From positions 62,001 to 126,000 of the forward strand of contig NZ_JAMBPV010000002.1 of the NCBI RefSeq assembly GCF_029531845.1: a stretch of 64,000 bases of DNA, read 5' to 3'. Position 1 is the stretch's first letter. Each line of letters opens with the position of its first letter. This stretch comes from Staphylococcus equorum (GTDB lineage: Bacteria; Bacillota; Bacilli; Staphylococcales; Staphylococcaceae). Shown in pieces: positions 58,142 to 64,000 of this stretch. The notes beneath the pieces were generated by a model. It searched no databases. It was not told the DNA's origin and worked only from the letters and a program-made list of their open reading frames with translations. Position numbers and translations under genes: made by a program.

Positions 58142-59026
58142 TTAAATAATTAAGGCCTTTTCAATAAAATCATTAGCGATTTTTGGGGTATATCCTTCTT
58201 TACGCCAAGCAAGTTTTGTTTGAAAAATCCACGGATTATCTATTATTGGTAAAATAGTATATTCTTTATAGATTTCTTCAGTTATTGAAGACGCTGGAAG
58301 AATAGTTCCACCAAATCCTCTAGATAATAATTGAATTAACATTGAGGAATCATGACATTCGCATAAAATGTTAATGTTTAACTGTTGCTCATTAAAAGTG
58401 TTTATAATTTGTCTATATAGTCCTGAAAAGGTATTTGAAGTTAATAAAATTAATGGTAGCTGTGATAATTCTTTTATAGAAATTTCTGTAACTGCGATAT
58501 GTTCAAAGATATTGTTAGGGAGGATACAAACGCAATAATCATTAATAATAGTTTTTGTGACAATGTCATTATCAAATAATGATTCATTTATATATGCAAC
58601 ATCTATTTTTCTTTCTTTTAATAATTGAATTAAGCTAATGCTATCAGATTCCCATATGTTAAAACGCATATTATCATTTTTCTTTTTAAATAATTCAATT
58701 TGTTTAAACATTGTTTGTGAACCATAAATTGTTGTACCTATAGCAAGTTTAAGATTCACTTGTTCATTGAATTCTTGTGTTTCATTCACTGCATCATTAA
58801 CAGTATTTAAAATATGTTTTGCTTTTTCTTGAAAAAATTCTCCTTGTGCAGTAAGTTTCACCTTCTTCTTTTTGTTTCTTTCGAATAAATTAAATCCTAA
58901 CTCATTTTCTAAATCCTTAAGTTGTCTGCTTAATGGTGGTTGAGCAATATGTAATGACTCAGCGGCCTTTGTGATACTACCAGCGTCAGCAATCGCTAAA
59001 AAATAACGTAAATGTCGTAACTCCAT
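58142..59026 (-). CDS. LysR-family transcriptional regulator (BsdA-like)
   Basis: 294 residues. N-terminal winged helix-turn-helix, MELRHLRYFLAIADAGSITK then AAESLHIAQPPLSRQLKDLE (about 1-60), followed by the two-lobe effector domain. GGAGAGGG precedes the ATG. It is divergent from the hydroxyarylic acid decarboxylase genes. In B. subtilis the LysR protein BsdA activates bsdBCD in response to salicylic and other phenolic acids, so the same role is inferred here. Confidence 0.88.
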   Translation of the reverse strand: MELRHLRYFLAIADAGSITKAAESLHIAQPPLSRQLKDLENELGFNLFERNKKKKVKLTAQGEFFQEKAKHILNTVNDAVNETQEFNEQVNLKLAIGTTIYGSQTMFKQIELFKKKNDNMRFNIWESDSISLIQLLKERKIDVAYINESLFDNDIVTKTIINDYCVCILPNNIFEHIAVTEISIKELSQLPLILLTSNTFSGLYRQIINTFNEQQLNINILCECHDSSMLIQLLSRGFGGTILPASSITEEIYKEYTILPIIDNPWIFQTKLAWRKEGYTPKIANDFIEKALII

Positions 59027-59042
59027 ATATCCCTCTCCTTAT

Positions 59043-59057
59043 ATACCTTATAAGTAT
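59043..59057. promoter_or_regulatory. LysR-type operator candidate
   Basis: ATAC-N7-GTAT, containing the T-N11-A core, in the divergent region between the LysR gene and bsdB. Confidence 0.45.
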
Positions 59058-59133
59058 TAAAATAATATTTAATATATATTTATTGTATTACATCAAACAG
59101 CTTTATACTAGTAGTTGAGAGGAGGGATAAATA

Positions 59134-59727
59134 ATGAAATTAATTATCGGTATTTCTGGGGCGACGGGAGCTATTTTTGGTATTCGTCTTTTAGAAATTT
59201 TACGTGATACAAAAAATGTTGAAACACACTTAGTAATGTCACAGTGGGCAATAACTACTATTACAGAAGAAACTGATTATAGTGTAAGCGAAGTTCGTGA
59301 ACTTGCAGATTATTATTATTCACCTAAAAATTTAGGCGCAGCTATTTCAAGTGGTTCATTCAATGTGGATGGCATGATTGTAGCCCCATGTAGTATGAAA
59401 TCATTAGCTTCTATAAGTATGGGTTTGGCGGATAATCTTATCACTCGGGCTGCAGATGTTATGTTAAAAGAAAGAAAAAGACTCGTACTAATGACCCGAG
59501 AAACGCCTCTAAATAATATACATTTAGAAAATATGCTTAAATTGTCACAAATGGGAATAACGATTTTCCCTCCTATGCCTGCTTTTTATAATCATCCAAA
59601 AGATTTAAACGATATGGTGAACCATATTGTTTATCGTCTTATTTCACAATTTGGAATAGATAAATTACCACAAGAAAAAGTCTGGACAGGATTTACGAAG
59701 CAAGAACAAAAAAATGTTAATTGTTAA
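59134..59727 (+). CDS. bsdB: UbiX-like flavin prenyltransferase, hydroxyarylic acid decarboxylase subunit B
   Basis: Makes prenylated FMN, the cofactor of the UbiD-type decarboxylase encoded next. 197 residues. GISGATGAIFGIRLLE (about 5-20) is the flavoprotein motif, with PCSMKSLASISMGLADNLITRAADVMLKE (in part, about 87-115) and LMTRETPL also typical. GAGAGGAGGG precedes the ATG. The next start lies 18 bases after the stop. Confidence 0.92.
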   Translation: MKLIIGISGATGAIFGIRLLEILRDTKNVETHLVMSQWAITTITEETDYSVSEVRELADYYYSPKNLGAAISSGSFNVDGMIVAPCSMKSLASISMGLADNLITRAADVMLKERKRLVLMTRETPLNNIHLENMLKLSQMGITIFPPMPAFYNHPKDLNDMVNHIVYRLISQFGIDKLPQEKVWTGFTKQEQKNVNC

Positions 59728-59744
59728 GAAAGGAAGCGAAACGA

Positions 59745-61175
59745 ATGGCTTACAAAGATTTAAGAGGTTTTCTAGACTTGTTAGAGTCAGAGAAACAATT
59801 AATAAGAGTGAAAGATGAAGTTATGCCAGAACCTGATTTAAGCGCAATTGGCCGTACAGCTCCTGATATGGAAAACGGTCCGGCAGTTTTAGTAGAAAAT
59901 ATTAAAGGATATCACACACCTGTAGTACTAAATGTACACGGAAGTTGGCAAAACCATGCATTAATGCTTGGTTTACCTAAAAACACTCCTACTAAAGACC
60001 AATTCTTTGCATTAAAAGAAAAGTGGGATCAATATCCAATTAAACCTAAATGGATAGACGCAAAAAACGCACCAGTAAAAGAGAATATAATTTCTGAAGA
60101 AGACGGAATTAACTTATTTGATGTATTACCATTATTTAGAATAAATGAATTTGATGCTGGATATTATTTGTCAAAAGCATTAATCGTCAGTAAAGATCCG
60201 AATAAACCAGACAGTTATGAAGAACAAAATGCTGGAACATATCGTGTCCAAGTAAAAGGAAAAGATAAAGTAGGTATTCAACCATTACCTTTCCATGATA
60301 TTGCTGTACATTTACAACATGCAGAAGAAAAAAATGAACCGCTACCTATCGCAATCTGCCTAGGCAATGACCCTGTTCTGAGTTTTATGGCTAGTACGCC
60401 AATAGAGTATGTACAGTCTGAATATGACTTTGCTGGTGCTTTAAAAGGTGAACCAATAGAGTTAACCAAAAGTGAATATGGAGATTTAGATATTCCTGCA
60501 CGAAGTGAAATTGTATTGGAAGGCTATATTGAGCCACGTAAACGTGAAATTGAAGGGCCATTTGGCGAATTCCCTGGTAGTTATTCAGGTTCAAGAAAAC
60601 AACCTACAATAAAAATCACCAAAATAACACATAGAAATAACCCAATATTTGAAAATCTATACTTAGGTATGCCTTGGACAGAAATTGATTATCTGATGGC
60701 ATTGAACACAAGTTTACCATTATATAAACAATTAAAAAGAGACTTCCCTGAGGTAGAAGCAGTTAATGCAATGTATACACATGGTATTGGTACGATTGTT
60801 TCTACTAAATCAAGACTTGGTGGCTATGGCAAAGCTGTAGCGATGCGTTTACTCTCTACACCACATGGTATGCCATATACTAAAATAGCAATTATAGTAG
60901 ACGAATTTGTAGATCCGTTTAATCTTGAACAAGTTATGTGGGCTTTAACAACAAGAGTTAGACCAGATAAAGATGTATTTAAGGTGCCATATGCGCCAGG
61001 TATGCCGTTAGATCCTTCTTCAGAGCCTGCAGGTATGCATACAAAACTTGTTGTAGATGCTACAACACCAGTAGGCGCTGATGTTGGTCGTGATACTGAG
61101 TTGCTTGGCACACCAGAAAAAGCAGATGAATGGATGGAAAAATTAGGTAACCTAGTAAAGAGAAAGGAAGATTAA
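59745..61175 (+). CDS. bsdC: UbiD-type non-oxidative hydroxyarylic acid decarboxylase, subunit C
   Basis: 476 residues from ATG 59745 (AAGAAAGGAAG upstream). Family motifs include HGSWQNHALMLG, NAGTYRVQVKGKDKVGIQ (the Asn/Arg cofactor-binding segment), PIAICLGNDPVLSF, EGPFGEFPGSYSGSRKQP (catalytic Glu region, about 280-297) and PYAPGMPLDPSS. It probably decarboxylates phenolic acids such as 4-hydroxybenzoate or vanillate, aiding detoxification of plant or aromatic acids. Core gene of the cluster. Confidence 0.93.
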   Translation: MAYKDLRGFLDLLESEKQLIRVKDEVMPEPDLSAIGRTAPDMENGPAVLVENIKGYHTPVVLNVHGSWQNHALMLGLPKNTPTKDQFFALKEKWDQYPIKPKWIDAKNAPVKENIISEEDGINLFDVLPLFRINEFDAGYYLSKALIVSKDPNKPDSYEEQNAGTYRVQVKGKDKVGIQPLPFHDIAVHLQHAEEKNEPLPIAICLGNDPVLSFMASTPIEYVQSEYDFAGALKGEPIELTKSEYGDLDIPARSEIVLEGYIEPRKREIEGPFGEFPGSYSGSRKQPTIKITKITHRNNPIFENLYLGMPWTEIDYLMALNTSLPLYKQLKRDFPEVEAVNAMYTHGIGTIVSTKSRLGGYGKAVAMRLLSTPHGMPYTKIAIIVDEFVDPFNLEQVMWALTTRVRPDKDVFKVPYAPGMPLDPSSEPAGMHTKLVVDATTPVGADVGRDTELLGTPEKADEWMEKLGNLVKRKED

Positions 61176-61176
61176 T

Positions 61177-61404
61177 ATGATTTGTCCTAGATGTGATTCA
61201 AAAGAAGTAGAATTATTGACTAAAGCACCTAAAGATGACGCTTGGGAAGTATATATTTGTAACACATGCACTTTTTCATGGAGAAACACTGAAGGTGAAA
61301 ATATTACAAATCCTGAGAAATATGATTCTCGTTTTAAATTAAAACCAACTGAATTTGATAACTTAGCTCAAATTCCACCAATTCCTGATTTAACCAATAA
61401 ATAA
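61177..61404 (+). CDS. bsdD: Hydroxyarylic acid decarboxylase subunit D
   Basis: 75 residues; MICPRCDSKEVELLTKAPKD has a CPRC pair and VYICNTCTFSWRNTE a CNTC pair, giving a four-Cys zinc-ribbon-like site. C-terminal KYDSRFKLKPTEFDNLAQIPPIP (in part) is characteristic of BsdD/VdcD. It begins one base after bsdC, with AAAGGAAG inside it. It is an accessory subunit of unclear function. Confidence 0.92.
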   Translation: MICPRCDSKEVELLTKAPKDDAWEVYICNTCTFSWRNTEGENITNPEKYDSRFKLKPTEFDNLAQIPPIPDLTNK

Positions 61405-61424
61405 GTCAGAAAGGAGTGCGCGTA

Positions 61425-61880
61425 ATGAAAATACCTGAACAAATTAAAAGTTTGTTAGATGGCAAATATTTAGATGAAAAAAAGGATGTTGCTATGATGT
61501 TACAATCTATTACTAATGAGGGGTATCCTCATACAGCAATGGTAAGTGTTGGTGAAGTTGTTGCCACAGACAGTGAGCATATTAGGATTGCTTTGTGGCC
61601 AAACACACAAACTGCAAATAGTTTATCTGAAATTGGTAAGGCGAGTCTTGTAATTGTCCACAATAATAAGGTTTTTTATTTTGAACTTGATACAAAATTA
61701 TTGCTATCTATATCTAATGAAAAATTCTCAAGAATAGGTTTTGATGCATTTACCAAAAATGTAAAAGAAGATAGAGCAAAATATGCAGATATTACTTCAG
61801 GTATAACTGTTGAAATACATGGATTTGAAGAGGTTCTCAAACGTTGGAAAATAACAATAAGCGAATTATTGAGTGTTTAA
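61425..61880 (+). CDS. Pyridoxamine 5'-phosphate oxidase-fold flavoprotein
   Basis: 151 residues from ATG 61425 (AAAGGAG upstream). Split-barrel fold: QSITNEGYPHTAMVSVGEVV then HIRIALWPNTQTANSLSEIGKASLVIV (each in part) matches small FMN-binding PNPOx-like proteins. It is the fourth gene of the bsd operon, starting 20 bases after bsdD. A flavin-related or substrate-reducing role in the pathway is possible, but the reaction is unknown. Confidence 0.8.
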   Translation: MKIPEQIKSLLDGKYLDEKKDVAMMLQSITNEGYPHTAMVSVGEVVATDSEHIRIALWPNTQTANSLSEIGKASLVIVHNNKVFYFELDTKLLLSISNEKFSRIGFDAFTKNVKEDRAKYADITSGITVEIHGFEEVLKRWKITISELLSV

Positions 61881-61996
61881 AATATATAAATTAACAGAGA
61901 AAAATTAGAATTATCTATTGTTGAAAGCGCAGATAAGCTTAGATTTTCAGATCAAAATTATTAACACAATTCATGCTTATCAGCACACATATTTAA

Positions 61997-62026
61997 AAGA
62001 GACTCCTGTTCAAACAGGAGTCTCTT
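61997..62026. terminator. Inverted repeat, probable terminator of tyrA or of the bsd operon
   Basis: AAGAGACTCCTG / CAGGAGTCTCTT, a perfect 12-bp stem. On the minus strand TTTTAAAT follows; on the plus strand the T tract is poor. Confidence 0.65.
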
Positions 62027-62118
62027 AAGCATTTCAAAATAAAATTTCGGTTTAAATATAATTATTTCTTGGTTAATACTTTAAGTACAGCATTAATGAA
62101 GGTCACATACCGTTTTTA

Positions 62119-63210
62119 CTAGGCTATATAAGTATCAAAATCGCTTAGTGCTTCAGCACCTTTCTTACGATCTTCTGGGTTTTTAAAACTAATACGTAAT
62201 GCACCATAAATATCTTCGCGTACTTCTAAAATTCTTAGGTTGCTTATAGAAATATTATGTAAACTCAAGATATTTGTAACTTTGCTTATCATACCCGATT
62301 TATCCGGAATATCCACATATAGATCATACTCAATAGATAGCGCGCCTTGTGATTTAAGGGGAAGTTCATCACGATATATTTTAGCATCATTATAAAAATT
62401 ATATAAGTCATCAGAGCTATCACGCTCAATGAGAGCAATAACATCTTCCATTTGTGTTTTCCATTCATTTAAAATAGTTAGGATAGTGTTTTTATTTTCA
62501 ATCGTAATATCTCGCCACATAACAGGGCTACCACTCGCAATTCTTGTGATATCTCTAAAGCCACCAGCTGCAAGTGTTTTTATAAGGGTAGATTTATCGG
62601 CATGTTTGGCATTTAAATGTACCAAGCTCGAAGCAATGATGTGGGGGACATGACTTACAACGCCCGTCACGAAATCATGTTCTTTTGGAGTTATAGAAAT
62701 AAACTTCGCATCTGTAGTTTTTAGCAAACTTTGAATTTCTTCAAAAGCTGCGTCGTTAGCTGATTCGTTATGAACGAGTATATAAAATGCATTTTCAAAT
62801 AAGTGTTTTTTAGCATTTAATACACCTGACTTATGACTACCAACCATAGGATGGCCACCAATCAGATGGATATCGTGTGATAAAAGAAGTTGTTCATATT
62901 GTTGGATGGTTGACTTTGTACTGCCAGTATCTGTAATAATCACATTCTTTTTCATATGATAGTTTGGTAACTCTTGTAAATATTTTATCGTTTGTTGTAC
63001 CGGTGTTGCGTAAATGATGATATCTGCACTTTCAACGCTCGATTTATAATCTGTCGATTGAAAATCAATAATACCAATAGATAAAGCTTTATCTAATTGA
63101 GAGGTATCTGCATCGAAAGCTGTGATTTCTATATCATCATGATAATATCTTAAATTACTCGCTAGACTTCCGCCAATAAGACCTAAGCCAACGAAAAGAA
63201 TTTGTTTCAT
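62119..63210 (-). CDS. tyrA: Prephenate dehydrogenase
   Basis: Oxidative decarboxylation of prephenate to 4-hydroxyphenylpyruvate in tyrosine synthesis. 363 residues from ATG 63210 (AGAGGTG nine bases upstream; the frame extends further without one). Rossmann motif [12 protein letters not shown] (about 5-16), [22 protein letters not shown] (about 120-131), and a C-terminal ACT domain (about 290-363). A CodY-box candidate overlaps the upstream region. Confidence 0.94.
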   Translation of the reverse strand: MKQILFVGLGLIGGSLASNLRYYHDDIEITAFDADTSQLDKALSIGIIDFQSTDYKSSVESADIIIYATPVQQTIKYLQELPNYHMKKNVIITDTGSTKSTIQQYEQLLLSHDIHLIGGHPMVGSHKSGVLNAKKHLFENAFYILVHNESANDAAFEEIQSLLKTTDAKFISITPKEHDFVTGVVSHVPHIIASSLVHLNAKHADKSTLIKTLAAGGFRDITRIASGSPVMWRDITIENKNTILTILNEWKTQMEDVIALIERDSSDDLYNFYNDAKIYRDELPLKSQGALSIEYDLYVDIPDKSGMISKVTNILSLHNISISNLRILEVREDIYGALRISFKNPEDRKKGAEALSDFDTYIA

Positions 63211-63231
63211 TGTGCGAATCACCTCTATCAA

Positions 63232-63246
63232 AATTTTCAGAATAGT
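63232..63246. promoter_or_regulatory. CodY-box candidate of tyrA
   Basis: AATTTTCAGAATAGT matches AATTTTCWGAAAATT at 13 of 15, with the left nine bases perfect, 22 bases upstream of the tyrA start. Confidence 0.5.
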
Positions 63247-63446
63247 AACATTGTAAAGCAGCAAATGTTATTTCGCAATATGCATAAACTCTGAAAATGA
63301 AGATTTAACTTACTAAGCAAGCTATAATTTAATGAATTGAGATATACTTTGTATGATGAAATGATATGAGATAATTCAATAAAGTTTTATATATGAAAAA
63401 AGAAAACCGAAATAAAAATTATTTAAATTATATAGGAGTGGTGGAA

Positions 63447-64000
63447 TTGAATATACAAAATATTTTGGTTGCCGGTCAATATGAATCTGCTTTTCAGCAA
63501 TATTTGCTGCATTTAGAAAAGTATAGTTTGCGTTTTCAATCGACTGACATGATTTCAGAAGATGATATGGAATGGGCAGATGCTTATGTAGGATTTGCTC
63601 CTAGTAATGCATTTCATCCTTCTAAGGTAAGGTGGACCCATGCGTTTAATGCTGGCGTAAATAATTTTCTATCAATAGATGGTTGGGAAAAATCAAATAC
63701 AACGTTAACTAGAACTGTGAGTGACTTTGGAGAAAAGATGAGTGAATATTGTTTGAGTTATATATTAAAAGACTTGCAACATCACAAATTACTTCAGGCA
63801 CAACAAAAAGATAAACTCTGGTCACCTAAAGCCCCAGCTGCCTTGAAAGATCAAACGATAACGATATTCGGCACTGGTGAAACTGGAAAAGTAATAGCAA
63901 AAGTTTTATCAGGATTTGGCACAACTGTGTATGGCATTTCAAGTAGCGGTGAAAATAAACAATACTTTAAGCAAGTAAATAGGTTAGAATCATCGAAACC
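63447..64000 (+). CDS. D-isomer-specific 2-hydroxyacid dehydrogenase family protein (partial)
   Basis: The frame opens at TTG 63447 (TATAGGAGTGG upstream) and runs off the right edge after 184 complete codons. The N-terminal substrate-domain half contains WADAYVGFAPSNAFHPSK, and the start of the NAD-binding domain TITIFGTGETGKVIAKVLSGFG (in part, about residue 133) has the glycine-rich dinucleotide loop. An NAD-dependent reduction of a 2-keto acid is expected; the substrate is not predictable. The C-terminal half is outside the window. Confidence 0.82.
   Translation, partial: MNIQNILVAGQYESAFQQYLLHLEKYSLRFQSTDMISEDDMEWADAYVGFAPSNAFHPSKVRWTHAFNAGVNNFLSIDGWEKSNTTLTRTVSDFGEKMSEYCLSYILKDLQHHKLLQAQQKDKLWSPKAPAALKDQTITIFGTGETGKVIAKVLSGFGTTVYGISSSGENKQYFKQVNRLESSK

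Noticed and set aside
61937..61951. Possible CodY site GATTTTCAGATCAAA
   Set aside because: Only 10 of 15 matches and not placed at a promoter; expected by chance in AT-rich sequence.
1..64000. CRISPR arrays, prophage, insertion sequences, tRNA or rRNA genes
   Set aside because: No regularly spaced repeats, transposase or integrase frames, or tRNA-like cloverleaf blocks were seen in either strand.

Overview
The window is chromosomal DNA of a low-GC Gram-positive coccus, almost certainly a coagulase-negative Staphylococcus. The gene order (nuc, aspartokinase/hom-thrC-thrB, lysP-like permease, katA, rpmG, rpsN, guaC, lexA/sosA, tkt, sbcDC, mscL, opuD, acnA, plsY, parE-parC, alsT, glcT, mprF, msrA, msrR, Y-family polymerase, tyrA) matches the staphylococcal core backbone. 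ParC has Asp at position 84, and a complete ABC-type rbs operon and a bsdBCD-type decarboxylase operon sit in this backbone. Both points lean towards the S. saprophyticus/S. xylosus group rather than S. aureus; that species call is an inference. No rRNA, tRNA, CRISPR array, prophage or insertion sequence was seen.

Layout. 1-4 kb: end of an unrecognised gene, a membrane-anchored thermonuclease, a NERD-like membrane protein, a stand-alone DeoR-type sensor domain and a putative nucleotidyltransferase. 4-10 kb: threonine branch (aspartokinase divergent from hom-thrC-thrB) and a HAD phosphatase. 10-15 kb: LysP-like permease, catalase with a PerR box, ribosomal proteins L33 and zinc-independent S14 with a Zur box. 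15-21 kb: guaC with a PurBox, a CAP-domain protein, lexA/sosA with three LexA boxes, transketolase and small proteins. 22-33 kb: sbcDC, mscL, opuD, acnA. 33-42 kb: HesB-like protein, plsY, topoisomerase IV, alsT with a structured leader, glcT. 42-49 kb: membrane acyltransferase, AI-2E-type permease, mprF and a frameshifted gene. 49-54 kb: rbsRDACB. 54-58 kb: msrA, msrR, a 4-oxalocrotonate tautomerase and an SOS-controlled Y-family polymerase. 58-64 kb: LysR regulator divergent from bsdBCD plus a flavin-type oxidase, then tyrA and a partial 2-hydroxyacid dehydrogenase.

Regulation ties the genes together. LexA boxes precede lexA/sosA, sbcDC, parEC and the Y-family polymerase, so much of an SOS regulon lies here. 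Good candidate sites for PerR, Zur, PurR, Fur, CcpA, CcpC/CcpE, CodY and RbsR sit in front of appropriate genes. Many start codons are TTG or GTG chosen by Shine-Dalgarno (SD) spacing, so several starts lie inside the longest open frame.

The parts least explained by known genes are a 133-nt multi-helix RNA element before alsT, two families of dispersed intergenic repeats, and a gene split by a -1 frameshift at an A-run after mprF.
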